Shown: positions 22,001 through 32,107, numbered from the stretch's first letter. The stretch: 64,000 nucleotides of DNA from Sphaerospermopsis sp. SIO1G1 (GCA_010672785.1 JAAHFX010000002.1:870411-934410), one strand, 5' to 3'. Numbers and translations are program-made. The notes: generated by a model not told the origin, from the sequence alone.

Positions 22001-22390
22001 ATTCATGGTTGACATGGACTTTACCTATCGTTTCCGTAGTCTTGGGCTGACGACGCTTCAGACATCAGTTCACTTTCGTTTACCCTTTCAACCTCCCTGG
22101 CAAGGATTCAGTTTGGATAGGTTAACTGTTACTTGCTTTTTATCCCGCTTTATCAATTTTGATAGCCAGTCTTTTTGATAGGGATAATGGAGTCAATCGA
22201 AACATCTCGATGCTAGGACTTTTAACCTAGAAACTCTCTACAGTTGTAGTTTGAACCTATTAGTTTCAAACTCAAGTCATCCCCCGTTAGAAACGGTTTC
22301 GACTTAACGAATCGCACTACCTCCGGCCCATTTTAAAAATGGTTTAGCGACTTTTTGAGAATGGAAATGTGTTCTAGGAATAGAAGTCAT
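19042..22390 (-). CDS. Dam-type (D12 class) DNA adenine methyltransferase, split by a group II intron; exons complement(22318..22390) and complement(19042..19910); spliced product 313 aa
   Basis: Hand-joined exons read MTSIPRTHFHSQKVAKPFLKWAGGK^TQLLTQISQFLPQKLVKGEIKKYIEPFLGGGAVFFYI...[23 protein letters not shown]...FIYFDPPYRPL; 73+869 nt = 314 codons including stop. Confidence 0.92.
19953..19986 (-). ncRNA. Group II intron domain V
   Basis: GAGCGGAATGAGGGGAAACTCTCACGTTCCGTTC, 34 nt, stem-GAAA-stem layout. Confidence 0.92.
19990..21735 (-). CDS. ltrA: Group II intron reverse transcriptase/maturase with HNH endonuclease domain
   Basis: RT motifs DADIEKCFDQINH, SGTPQGGVISPLLANI, FHRYADDFVIF; maturase domain; C-term CTLCNQYF...LEIDHIIPQVLGGKN...LLHKYCHHRK. 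Confidence 0.97.
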   Translation of the reverse strand: MTNTSETTTVEMEWANVNWKAVNRALFRLQKRIYKASQNGDFKTVRKLQKLLVKSHSAKLTAVRKVTQDNRGKNTPGIDGVAKLAPHQRLELVQSLKLDGKSQPVRRIEIPKPGKKEKRPLGIPTIEDRAKQALAKLALEPEWEAKFEANSYGFRPGRSAKDAIAAIYSDINKMSYYVLDADIEKCFDQINHKRLLDKLNTYPGMRRQIKTWLKSGVIAQNVFYITESGTPQGGVISPLLANIALHGMQEALHQAFPKKYTTKAMAQMYGIKPDINFNPPLFHRYADDFVIFHKSKKVIEECREIINDWLKFMGLKLKDSKTRIAHTLGDGKVQSGFDYLSFNIRQYPVKDINSATDRKGKKLGFKTLIKPSKEAIKRHIKILKQTIRKNRNATQEKLIEALTPKIRGWSNYYDSVVSSRVFGKVDNILYHQLLRWGYYCAPMQGKKHTVNKYWGVDQGLGWVFITPDGQQLRRHKDTHVKRVIRLKGQKSPYDGDWAYWTQRLSEYTTVKREVTMLMKKQKGKCTLCNQYFTSEDNLEIDHIIPQVLGGKNNMANKQLLHKYCHHRKTTNDGSRERKQTS

Positions 22391-22472
22391 TACTTACACA
22401 ACAAAAAACAGGTTAATTTCTTACTTTAACCTGTTACCTGTCAACTGTAAAATCTAAATTTTTGCAAATGTC

Positions 22473-22895
22473 CTATAGTAGTTTAGCTAACAAACTATGA
22501 GCTAAATCAGATAGTTCCAAATTACAACTGTGAAAATGACGAGTCAAAATTTCTTGTATAGCAGATGCTTGTTCATCTTGCTTAGAAATTCGTAAACATT
22601 CTTCTAAGTCTACCGCTAAGTCAAATAGTGGTTTATCGGTTAAGTTCTTCCTGATTTTTACAGCTACATCATCATTACTAATTAAAAACTCTTTAATAGT
22701 ATCTAATAGAGGACTATCTAATATTTCATCATCACCCCATGTTTCTAACCAATCTCCATTGACATCTTCAACATAAATATGAACATAATTTACCCCATAT
22801 TCTAGCCAATCTTGCTGCATTTTACGGGCTGCTGCTAAAATTTCAGCGAATTCATCAACTTGAGTAATGCTATTCATTTCTGTTTGATTGAGCAT
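22473..22895 (-). CDS. Hypothetical acidic protein
   Basis: 140-aa ORF, same strand and just upstream of the methyltransferase; no family recognised. Confidence 0.55.
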   Translation of the reverse strand: MLNQTEMNSITQVDEFAEILAAARKMQQDWLEYGVNYVHIYVEDVNGDWLETWGDDEILDSPLLDTIKEFLISNDDVAVKIRKNLTDKPLFDLAVDLEECLRISKQDEQASAIQEILTRHFHSCNLELSDLAHSLLAKLL

Positions 22896-22961
22896 AAATG
22901 CTGGTGTGAGCAGATAACTATGTGAGCAAAGATTCTGATTTGCAAATCCAAGATTTTGTGG

Positions 22962-23654
22962 TTAGGAAAAGTTAATGTATTTCCCTGTGGAAAGATGGTC
23001 GCTGTTGTATAGCACCACATTAACTAACTGGTGGATAAAACCTACCTTACCGGGATTGTAACTAACGAACAATCCTCTTTCTATCTCCCACATTTGTAGT
23101 GCATTTTGCCACTTCTCATATTTTTTTCCATGAAGTTCTTCACTGATACTGGTAATTTGAATACAAAGTGGTTTATGTTGATGATTACTGACAATTAAAT
23201 CTGTGGCCATAGAAAGGTCAGCTATATAACGCTGCCAAAATTTCCCCTCTCGACGCACAATATATTGAGCTATTGATTTAATAATATCATCATCTAACTG
23301 ATTAAATTCTCCGGCCATCATTTTTTTCTTCCAAATATAAAATTTGGTATCTGTGGAGTTTATCCACTTGGGAAATAAGTATCCATACCAATACCTTTCA
23401 TTAGCGGTCATTTGCTCAAATTTTGCTTTTCTGGCTGCTTCGGTTGGTAATGATTGTATGATTAACCAAATTGTAGAATCCGTAATTATCTCTAAGAGAA
23501 AGGCAAGGACAAGTGGTTTGGATGTGAGAGTTCCAGAACGAGTATATTTTACCCAACGGTTAATTTCTCTCAATCTTTTTGCTAATTGAGGATCTATCAC
23601 CGAGGCTTTCTCGATGAGTGATTTTAGCCTGTTCTTGATCTCTTTTGCTTGCAA
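22962..23654 (-). CDS. Hypothetical protein, possible PD-(D/E)xK-like nuclease remnant or variant
   Basis: 230-aa ORF; ATDLIVSNHQHKPLCIQITS resembles a D-x(n)-(E/Q)-x-x nuclease core strand pair; family not identified. Confidence 0.5.
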   Translation of the reverse strand: MQAKEIKNRLKSLIEKASVIDPQLAKRLREINRWVKYTRSGTLTSKPLVLAFLLEIITDSTIWLIIQSLPTEAARKAKFEQMTANERYWYGYLFPKWINSTDTKFYIWKKKMMAGEFNQLDDDIIKSIAQYIVRREGKFWQRYIADLSMATDLIVSNHQHKPLCIQITSISEELHGKKYEKWQNALQMWEIERGLFVSYNPGKVGFIHQLVNVVLYNSDHLSTGKYINFS

Positions 23655-24320
23655 ACTATGTCCTACTTTTGAGTGACTAAAAGTGTTTTACTAGATTCAG
23701 TCGTTAGCTAACAGCAAGAGAAAGAATTGATTTTATTCTGACTATTGACTACTGATTTCAAGTCTGATCTACTTCAAACCTAAATTTCATTTAATCCTAG
23801 GTTTGAGCAGACTAACGACTGCTACTAGCTGAATGCTTAAATTGTTTTCAAACTATACTGTTTATCTCAAGTGTTTTTGTCATATTCCAGCGTAAAAATC
23901 ACACTGAAGAAGATTAACTATTATTGGCAACTTACTTTCAATGCTATGTCACCTAAATTTTTACTATCTTAATTAAGCTTCCCCTAATTTGATTTGCAAG
24001 TTAAAAATACTCAGCTATTAGATAGACAACTTATAATCATTTTACCTTGAATCCGCTATAAAAGATACAAAGTTTGATATTCTTAAGGATATTTAACTTT
24101 TTCTTTATATTTACATAACATAATTCCTGATTCCTGAAATAAATATGGATGCAATAGTCTTATACAGAAAATGGATCAGTGCAGACTGGGTCTGGGTTTA
24201 GGGATTGCCATCATTTCATTACTTTTTACTTCTTTTACGTAATTTCCATAAACATCTGCCCACTAACTACCATAATTTTGTTAAGAATGATCTTTAGTAA
24301 CAATAATTATTTAGTTAGTC

Positions 24321-26291
24321 ATGTTTGAACCAACTATAGAATCCATTCTCCAGGAAAAACGTCTTTTCCATCCGTCTAGTCAGTTTTCCCAGGATGCTCA
24401 TATTCAGAGTCTGGCTGATTATCAACAACTTTATAATACAGCTAAAGCTAATCCTGAACAATTTTGGGCTGATTTAGCTGAAAAAGAACTACACTGGTTT
24501 AAAAAATGGGATACTGTCCTAGATTGGCAACCCCCCTTTGCAAAGTGGTTTGTCAATGGACAGATAAATATTTCTTACAACTGTCTGGACAGACATCTGG
24601 AAACTTGGCGCAAAAATAAAGCGGCTTTAATTTGGGAAGGTGAACCGGGAGACTCCCGCACTTTAACCTATGCCCAATTGCACCGGGAAGTTTGTCAATT
24701 TGCTAATGTTCTCAAACAGTTAGGTGTGAAAAAAGGCGATCGCGTGGGAATTTATATGCCCATGATACCAGAAGCAGCAATCGCCATGTTAGCCTGTGCG
24801 AGAATAGGCGCACCCCATAGTGTCATCTTTGGTGGTTTTAGTGCTGAGGCTCTGAGCGATCGCCTCAATGATGCCCAAGCCAAAGTAGTAATTACCGCTG
24901 ATGGTGGTTGGCGTAAAGATGCCATAGTTCCCCTCAAAGAACAGGTAGATAAAGCCTTAGCTGAAGGTGCTGTACCCAGTATCACAGATGTCTTAGTGGT
25001 ACAACGCACAGGTCAAAAAACCCAGATGGAAGCAGGCCGAGACCATTGGTGGCATGATCTACAAAAAGGTGTATCCGCAGACTGTCCCGCTGAACCAATG
25101 GACAGCGAAGATATGCTATTTGTACTTTATACCTCTGGTAGTACCGGTAAACCCAAGGGAGTAGTACATACAACCGGTGGTTATAATCTTTATAGTCATA
25201 TGACTACCAAGTGGATATTTGATTTACGGGATACGGATGTATATTGGTGTACCGCTGATGTAGGTTGGATTACAGGACACAGTTACATAGTCTATGGACC
25301 ACTTTCCAACGGTGCAACCACTGTTATGTATGAAGGTGCGCCTCGTGCTTCTAATCCTGGTTGTTTCTGGGATGTGATTGAAAAATATGGGGTAACAATT
25401 TTTTATACTGCACCTACCGCCATTCGTGCCTTCATTAAAATGGGTGAACATCATCCTCAAGCACGTAACCTATCATCCTTACGCTTACTAGGTACTGTAG
25501 GTGAACCCATCAACCCAGAAGCCTGGATGTGGTATCATACTATTATTGGTGGAAAACGTTGCCCCATTGTGGATACCTGGTGGCAAACAGAAACCGGCGG
25601 CATTATGATTACACCCCTACCCGGTGCAACTCCAACTAAACCCGGTTCGGCAACCCTTCCCTTCCCTGGTATTATTGCAGACATAGTTGATTTAGAAGGT
25701 AATTCTGTCCCAGATAATCAAGGTGGTTATTTAGCAGTACGTTATCCCTGGCCGGGAATGATGCGGACTGTATACGGAGATGATGAGCGTTTTCGGAGGA
25801 CATATTGGGAACACATTCAACCTAAAGATGGTAAATATACGTATTTTGCTGGTGATGGTGCAAGGAAGGATGAAGATGGCTATTTCTGGGTCATGGGGCG
25901 TGTAGATGATGTGCTGAATGTATCTGGACACCGTTTAGGCACTATGGAAGTAGAATCTGCTCTGGTTTCTCATCCTGCCGTTGCTGAAGCCGCTGTAGTC
26001 GGTAAACCTGATGACTTAAAAGGTGAAGAAGTTGTAGCTTTTATAACTTTGGAAAGTAGCTCTCAACCTAGTGAGGAGTTGATTAAAGAACTGAAGCAGC
26101 ACGTGACTGAGGAAATTGGGGCGATCGCTCGTCCTGGTGAAATTCGTTTTTCTGATGCTTTACCAAAAACTAGGTCTGGTAAAATTATGCGGCGGTTATT
26201 GCGTAATTTAGCTGCTGGGCAAGAAGTATCTGGTGATACTTCAACTCTAGAGGATCGTAGTGTTTTGGATAAGTTAAGAGAAGGTGCTTAG
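24321..26291 (+). CDS. acs: Acetyl-CoA synthetase
   Basis: [22 protein letters not shown]...[16 protein letters not shown]...[27 protein letters not shown]...[16 protein letters not shown]. Confidence 0.97.
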   Translation: MFEPTIESILQEKRLFHPSSQFSQDAHIQSLADYQQLYNTAKANPEQFWADLAEKELHWFKKWDTVLDWQPPFAKWFVNGQINISYNCLDRHLETWRKNKAALIWEGEPGDSRTLTYAQLHREVCQFANVLKQLGVKKGDRVGIYMPMIPEAAIAMLACARIGAPHSVIFGGFSAEALSDRLNDAQAKVVITADGGWRKDAIVPLKEQVDKALAEGAVPSITDVLVVQRTGQKTQMEAGRDHWWHDLQKGVSADCPAEPMDSEDMLFVLYTSGSTGKPKGVVHTTGGYNLYSHMTTKWIFDLRDTDVYWCTADVGWITGHSYIVYGPLSNGATTVMYEGAPRASNPGCFWDVIEKYGVTIFYTAPTAIRAFIKMGEHHPQARNLSSLRLLGTVGEPINPEAWMWYHTIIGGKRCPIVDTWWQTETGGIMITPLPGATPTKPGSATLPFPGIIADIVDLEGNSVPDNQGGYLAVRYPWPGMMRTVYGDDERFRRTYWEHIQPKDGKYTYFAGDGARKDEDGYFWVMGRVDDVLNVSGHRLGTMEVESALVSHPAVAEAAVVGKPDDLKGEEVVAFITLESSSQPSEELIKELKQHVTEEIGAIARPGEIRFSDALPKTRSGKIMRRLLRNLAAGQEVSGDTSTLEDRSVLDKLREGA

Positions 26292-26607
26292 TTTAGGTTA
26301 ATTGCACGCAGAGACGCAGAGGCGCAGAGAGTTTTTCTGTGTCTTTGCTTTTGTTGTTTAGTACCTAAGCAGAGTTAATTGCACATATTGATATCATGTC
26401 CGTTAGCATGGGAATAATATATTCTCTTCACGTAGTGGCAAACCCCCCGTGGTTGCCCCAGAAATGATATGGTATCAAATCTGGTTATATCGGAATGATA
26501 TATATTTCCCACAGATATTGATATTCAACAAGGGGATAGTCAAGGAATAATACCGATGCACCCGGAAACGATATGAAAACAGAATTCGCTTTATTTCTTA
26601 GCTGTTC

Positions 26608-26647
26608 CATGTTCCCTGTTCCCTGTTCCCTGTTCCCTGTTCCCTCT
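26608..26647. repeat. TTCCCTG heptamer tandem repeat
   Basis: gttccctgttccctgttccctgttccctgttccct. Confidence 0.85.
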
Positions 26648-26659
26648 CCCCTTTCTTAA

Positions 26660-29383
26660 CTACATAAACTTCCTACGAGGAAACCAATCGTCTAAAATAG
26701 CATAGACTACAGGAACAACAACCAAACTGAGTATAGTGGAAGTAACTAAACCACCTGCAATTGCAACGGCCATGGGCGATCGCAACTCAGAACCTGCGCC
26801 CAAACCTAATGCAATGGGTAACATTCCTAAAATAGTTGATACTGTAGTCATCATGATTGGTCTGAGTCTGACAGGCCCTGCTTTTAAAATTGCCTCTGTA
26901 CGTTCCCAACCAGCAAGACGTAGTTGATTAATGTAGTCTACCAAAACAATGGCATTTTTATTCGCCAGTCCGAGTAAAAACACAAAGCCAATTAAAGAAA
27001 TCATCCCAAAATCACTTTTAGTTAATAGCAAAGCTAACATAGCTCCCACTATTGCTAAAGGTAAAGAAGCACCAATGACTAAAGGATCTACCCAACTTTT
27101 AAACAGTAAAATCAATACAACAATAATACACAAAGCTGATAAAATCAGAGTGGAAATAAAGCTGCCAAAAACCTCATTTTGTTTAGCAGAATCTCCTCCT
27201 AAATCTAAGGTAATATCAGCAGGTAAAATATCCTTTGCTTCTGCAACTATTTGATCTGTAGCATTACCTAAAGTTAAATTTTGACCTAAATTAGAACTGA
27301 TGTAAACTACTCGTTGTTGGTTAAGTCGTTCAATTTGTAAAATCTGATCTGCATCATTGGTATTTCCGGTAATAGTTACATCTGCGAAACCAGAATTTTT
27401 ACTAATTCGCTCTTTAATAAGATTAGCAGCTGCACTCAAACTTTTGATATCATCCCCAAGCAAAGCTACCTGCAAAGGTTTTTCTCCACCAGTATCCACA
27501 AACTGAATATCTTCTACGCTGGTAGTTACACCAGGAAGTTGAGGTAAAGTCTGACGTAATTGATCTTGTAATTCAGCAGTTTTCAAACTGTGTTCTTTTC
27601 TCAGTTTTACATATAGTAAACCTTTATTTGGTTCACCACCACGAGAACCCACAGTCGTAAAAACAGTTTCCACATCTGGATATTCGATGACGGCAGCTTC
27701 TAGTTTTTTTGCTACTTCTAAAGAGTCATTTAAAGGATTGGGAATTGGAATTTGTGATTGAGAAATCCTACCTGCTGTCTGATTTTGTAATTGCTGTAAT
27801 GCTGCTAAATCAGGCATTTGTGGTAAAGGTGCAGTATAGGTAATATTAAATTCTCCCCGATCTAACTTAGGGATAAAACCTTTGGGAATAAAAGGAGTCA
27901 AGGCAATTCCCGCCCCAAAACTGAGTACAGCCAAAATAATCACAATTGTGCGATGATTTAAAGACCAAGATAATAAATTGCGGTAAGCTTTGGTAAAGTA
28001 AAAACCAAAATTAATAAAGTTGGCAGAAATACCACTGAGAAATTTATTTTGGGGGTGATTAACTTTTCCTGATTGGGAATTTTTATTAACTGGTTTGAGC
28101 CAATAAATAGATAAAACAGGTGATAAAGTTCTAGCCACCAAAGTTGAAGCAATATAAGCAGCAGAAACAGTAATTCCAAAAGGTTTAAAAAACTGTCCAA
28201 CCACTCCACCCATTAAACCAATTGGTAAGAAAACCGCCACTGATGTAGCCGTAGTTGCAATCACAGTTAAACCAATTTCATCAGTAGCTGAATGTGCAGC
28301 TTCACGGGGAGTTTGCCCTTCTTCAATATGTCTGGTGATATTTTCTACATCAATAATGGCATCATCAATGACACTACCAATAACTAAAGCTAAAGCTAAC
28401 AAAGTAATTGTTTCTAGGTTAAAGCCAAAAAAAGCCATCACCACAAAAGTAGCTAATAAAGATGTCGGAATTGCCAACGCAGAAATTAAAGTTGCTCGCC
28501 AATTCCATAAAAATGGGAAAATAACCACAATTGCTAAAATGATCGCTTCCATCAACGCATCTATAGTTGACTGGGTAGCTTTACGGATATATTCAGCTTG
28601 AGTTGCAGCTAAAGTAAGTGTGACATCTGGAAGAGAAGCACGAAGTTTTTCAACTTCCTCTTCTACTCGACTAACAACCTCTAAAGTATTAGCATTACCC
28701 GTTTTCACAACTTGAAAAGCTAGTGCATCTTTAGCATTAAAGCGGACTAAATTTCCTCCCGTCGGTGTTAACGTCTCTGTCGAGTTGGTAGAATTAGGAG
28801 CAGGTAATTCAGGTGGAATACCCAACAAAGAAACTTTGAGAACACCTGGTAATTGAGCGATCGCTGGTAAAATTTGCTCATCAGCTACTTTCTGTAAATC
28901 TGTCAAATCATCTGATTTACTTTCAACTGCATAACTAATAACAGCAGACTCATTGAGGTTTAAAGGGATAATTTTATAAGTAGCTCCATCAGGAAGTTTT
29001 AAATTTTTAAGTGTATTGGTAGTTGCACTTGTAGAAGTTTCTAAATTTGTCCCGACTGCAAACAACAAACTAACAGCACTTTGGCCAGGATAAGTGGAAG
29101 AACGAACCTTATCCAATCCTGTCAAAGATTTGAGATTTTCTTCCAGCGGTTGAGTTAACTTAGTTTCAGTCTCTACAGCTGAAGTCAACGGTGCTTGAGC
29201 ATTCACCACCACCACCGGAAATGTAATATCTGGAAACAGTGCGTATTTGAGAGAACCAAAAGCTAGAACACCAGCTACAGTTACCCCAATCCAAAAACAC
29301 ACCGTCAACCACGAAAATTTAATAGCCCACCTAGATATATTAAGAACTTTGCGTATGGATTTTGAGTTATGAGTCTTAACCAT
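26660..29383 (-). CDS. RND-family efflux permease (AcrB/HAE1-like), 907 aa
   Basis: FGSLKYALFPDITFPVVVVNAQAP...GSVIDDAIIDVENITRHIEEG...VFLLGLANKNAIVLVDYINQLR...GPVRLRPIMMTT. Confidence 0.93.
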   Translation of the reverse strand: MVKTHNSKSIRKVLNISRWAIKFSWLTVCFWIGVTVAGVLAFGSLKYALFPDITFPVVVVNAQAPLTSAVETETKLTQPLEENLKSLTGLDKVRSSTYPGQSAVSLLFAVGTNLETSTSATTNTLKNLKLPDGATYKIIPLNLNESAVISYAVESKSDDLTDLQKVADEQILPAIAQLPGVLKVSLLGIPPELPAPNSTNSTETLTPTGGNLVRFNAKDALAFQVVKTGNANTLEVVSRVEEEVEKLRASLPDVTLTLAATQAEYIRKATQSTIDALMEAIILAIVVIFPFLWNWRATLISALAIPTSLLATFVVMAFFGFNLETITLLALALVIGSVIDDAIIDVENITRHIEEGQTPREAAHSATDEIGLTVIATTATSVAVFLPIGLMGGVVGQFFKPFGITVSAAYIASTLVARTLSPVLSIYWLKPVNKNSQSGKVNHPQNKFLSGISANFINFGFYFTKAYRNLLSWSLNHRTIVIILAVLSFGAGIALTPFIPKGFIPKLDRGEFNITYTAPLPQMPDLAALQQLQNQTAGRISQSQIPIPNPLNDSLEVAKKLEAAVIEYPDVETVFTTVGSRGGEPNKGLLYVKLRKEHSLKTAELQDQLRQTLPQLPGVTTSVEDIQFVDTGGEKPLQVALLGDDIKSLSAAANLIKERISKNSGFADVTITGNTNDADQILQIERLNQQRVVYISSNLGQNLTLGNATDQIVAEAKDILPADITLDLGGDSAKQNEVFGSFISTLILSALCIIVVLILLFKSWVDPLVIGASLPLAIVGAMLALLLTKSDFGMISLIGFVFLLGLANKNAIVLVDYINQLRLAGWERTEAILKAGPVRLRPIMMTTVSTILGMLPIALGLGAGSELRSPMAVAIAGGLVTSTILSLVVVPVVYAILDDWFPRRKFM

Positions 29384-30044
29384 TTTGAAAAATCAATTAT
29401 CACCTAGCTGACACAATCATTTAGCTATGCTAAAGTAACAGCCTAACTTTTATACCCTACGCACTATATCATGTAGTTTGAGAAATGAGACTAGAACCGC
29501 TTCACGTAAGTCAAAAGTAATATCAAATCAGCTTTTGGGGAATTTGCAATGGTTGATTCACTTTGCTGTTTTGCATTTTTAATAAACAGAGCATAATTGA
29601 TAGAACCTACACAAAAATTCTCCCCAACTCCTCTTTCTCTGTGTTCTCTGTGTTCTCTGTGGTTTGATCTTCCGTGACTCCTACATAACTCCTAATTTAT
29701 TTTTATAATCTTTGCACAAAATTGATATTCATCCCAACCATATCCAGGGTAGAAAATTTTTGCAGCAATTTCCAGTTTTCATCATAATTCCTAGAACTTG
29801 TGAACAGAATCAGAAATAGGAATTAGAAATGATTAACCAGCAATCACAGCAGTCAAATTACAATTTATTATTTATCTTGTCTTCCTTCTTCCTAATCCCA
29901 TTTGCTTTCTTGGTTCTGTCATGTATTTTATTTTTACTTGCACCAATAGTTAAAGATCAGGAAAATTATCAGTAATTAATCAGTGATAATTTCTAGTTTT
30001 GATCATATTCTCTTAAATCTAAACCAAGGTAATGAGAAAATTAT

Positions 30045-30136
30045 CGGACTTACGAACAATATCTCTCAAACCCTCTTATCTTCGTGTCCTTTGCGTTCTT
30101 CGTGGTTCATTATTCTGTAACTTCTGCGTAAGTCCT
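30045..30136. repeat. MITE-like 92-bp element, copy 1
   Basis: ggacttacgaacaatatctctcaaaccctcttatcttcgtgtcct...ctgcgtaagtcct; near-identical to 31102-31193. Confidence 0.8.
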
Positions 30137-30253
30137 AAATAGAACTGGTAACTGATTGCCGACCTCTAATTCAGTAGTATTAAAACAGTTATGATAGTGT
30201 TTCCCAGTCTCATTGAGTACATACCAAAAAACCAACTTCCCAATTACATAACC

Positions 30254-31003
30254 ATGATCTACAAACAACTTAAAATCAGCCAACTATTACTATCTCATCT
30301 ATTACCAGCAAGTATATTCAGCTTCTATGGGGTAACTAACTTCTGCATCGCCAATTCCCTAGCTACAACAAACACAGCTAAACTGAATCAATGGGAGTTT
30401 AACCCCAAATCTCAAAAATTAGAAATTACCTTATCAGCAACTACAAAACCTGAATATTTCTATCTTCATCAACCACCCCGTCTAGTTGTAGATTTACCAA
30501 ACACTCAACTAGGAAATGTTGACACCAAGAAAACCTACCCCGGAACAATGCAGAAAGTTCGCGTTTCCCAATTTACATCTAATATTACCCGCATAGTCAT
30601 AGACTTAGAACCAGGAACTTCAATAGATATCAATAAAGTCAACTTACAACCACTTTCTCATCAAAATCCCACACGCTGGGTAATAAGTTCACCTCTACCA
30701 AATCAGAGTCAGAAAACCCAGAATTTGCTATCTCCAGACTTAGCTATGACTTTACCACCACCAGCAACGAACTTACCTACAAATTTACAACCTTTTGTAA
30801 TTGTCCCACCACCAAATTCCCAAAGCACAAATCAAATATATCAATTAAATATTATTCCTGCTGATGCTACTGTCAATAATAATATGGTAAAACTGCCTAA
30901 AACTACTGCCAATTCTATCTACAAAAATCAACAAATCCTAGAAATTCCCATGATTTTATTTGGACAACCATTACCACTAAAAAAATCAGAAACTAATCAG
31001 TAA
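30254..31003 (+). CDS. AMIN-domain-containing protein (possible longer start at 30191)
   Basis: KLEITLSATTKPEYFYLHQPPRLVVDLPNTQLGN...VRVSQFTSNITRIVIDLEPG, typical AMIN domain pattern. Confidence 0.8.
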   Translation: MIYKQLKISQLLLSHLLPASIFSFYGVTNFCIANSLATTNTAKLNQWEFNPKSQKLEITLSATTKPEYFYLHQPPRLVVDLPNTQLGNVDTKKTYPGTMQKVRVSQFTSNITRIVIDLEPGTSIDINKVNLQPLSHQNPTRWVISSPLPNQSQKTQNLLSPDLAMTLPPPATNLPTNLQPFVIVPPPNSQSTNQIYQLNIIPADATVNNNMVKLPKTTANSIYKNQQILEIPMILFGQPLPLKKSETNQ

Positions 31004-31006
31004 ATT

Positions 31007-31100
31007 CAGTTATCAGTTATCAGTTATCAGTTATCAGTTATCAGTTATCAGTTGTCAGTTGTCAGTTATCAGTTGTCAGTTATCAGTTATCAGTTGTCAG
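31007..31100. repeat. Heptanucleotide tandem repeat (TCAGTTA/TCAGTTG)
   Basis: Direct reading. Confidence 0.95.
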
Positions 31101-31101
31101 T

Positions 31102-31193
31102 AGGAATTTCGCACAATACCTCTCAAGCTCTCTTATCTTCGTGTCCTTCGTGTCCTTCGTGGTTCATTCTTCTGTAACTTCTGCGTAAGTCCT
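31102..31193. repeat. MITE-like 92-bp element, copy 2
   Basis: aggaatttcgcacaatacctctcaagctctcttatcttcgtgtcc...ctgcgtaagtcct. Confidence 0.8.
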
Positions 31194-31352
31194 GATTACT
31201 TGTCAGTACCTCCAACTCAAGCAAGAAGCTGGAAATAACGAATATTATCGGGAGGCCAAGGGTTTGAGAACTGGGCTACCTCTTACCATAAACAAAGACT
31301 TTTGTCAAACAACGAACCGTAGGGGCAAACCCCCCGTGGTTGCCCCAAAAAC

Positions 31353-31943
31353 TTAAAACCTTTCTGTTTCCTGAGCAGGGCCAACAGCACCAGGTTGGGA
31401 TAAGAAGAAATTCTGACCAGCTTGGTTTTGATATATACAACGAATATCGGGATCTTCACTATCTAAATCCCCTGTAAAACCAAAGGTGTTAAGACGATTT
31501 TTACATTTTCTGACTTGATCAGAAGTAACAAGTCTTTTATTCTCCAAAATAGCCCAGTTATTTTGACGTAAAACACACCCAGGACGAATATTAGGCTGTG
31601 CAACATAAACATTAAAAGGGTTTAAAGTCACAAACAATCGAGCATCCATTACCATCGCACTAGCACCATACTGGACACAAATTTCCGGGTTTGGTGCTTT
31701 AGTATCTATAAAATCACGGGAAGCTACGTTAGATGGACTCAAAGTAGTTGTAGAACTAAAAGCAATACCAATTCCAATACCCAAAATCAGCACCCCTCCC
31801 AAAATTGCAATGGTGGTGAAATTAAATAGAGGAGATTGGAAAGCAGAGGATTTAGAAGCAGTATTTGTTCTACCAGTTGATTTACGTCTCATGTTTTTTT
31901 GATCACCTTCATGGGAATTTGAGAGGGAGTTAGGGATTTCCAA
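31353..31943 (-). CDS. DUF3172-like membrane-anchored protein
   Basis: Single TM then ICVQYGASAMVMDARLFVTLNPFNVYVAQPNIRPGCVLRQNNWAILE. Confidence 0.75.
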   Translation of the reverse strand: MEIPNSLSNSHEGDQKNMRRKSTGRTNTASKSSAFQSPLFNFTTIAILGGVLILGIGIGIAFSSTTTLSPSNVASRDFIDTKAPNPEICVQYGASAMVMDARLFVTLNPFNVYVAQPNIRPGCVLRQNNWAILENKRLVTSDQVRKCKNRLNTFGFTGDLDSEDPDIRCIYQNQAGQNFFLSQPGAVGPAQETERF

Positions 31944-32107
31944 ATAAAAGAATATTCAATCGTTTTGATAGCAGGGAGCAGGGAAGCAGTCGTTTTGATA
32001 ACAATTTGGATAATTTATTTCTTGGATTTCCCTTATTGGTTCTCTTGACATTATAAAAAATCCTTAAAGTTCAGAAGTCAATTTTTTAACTGACTTCTGA
32101 GTAAAGA

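Larger units (their letters stand above)
19911..22317 (-). mobile_element. Group II intron with intron-encoded protein
   Basis: 5' end GTGCGATTCGTTAAG, 3' end ...GACTCTAAC, domain V and RT ORF; removal restores the methyltransferase frame. Confidence 0.95.

Noticed and set aside
21918-22178. 86-aa + ORF in the intron 5' region
   Set aside because: Lies antisense to the structured group II intron RNA domains; no homology recognised
28335-28601. 88-aa + ORF within the RND gene
   Set aside because: Antisense to an obvious RND transporter; same reasoning applies to 26736-26927 and 26949-27254
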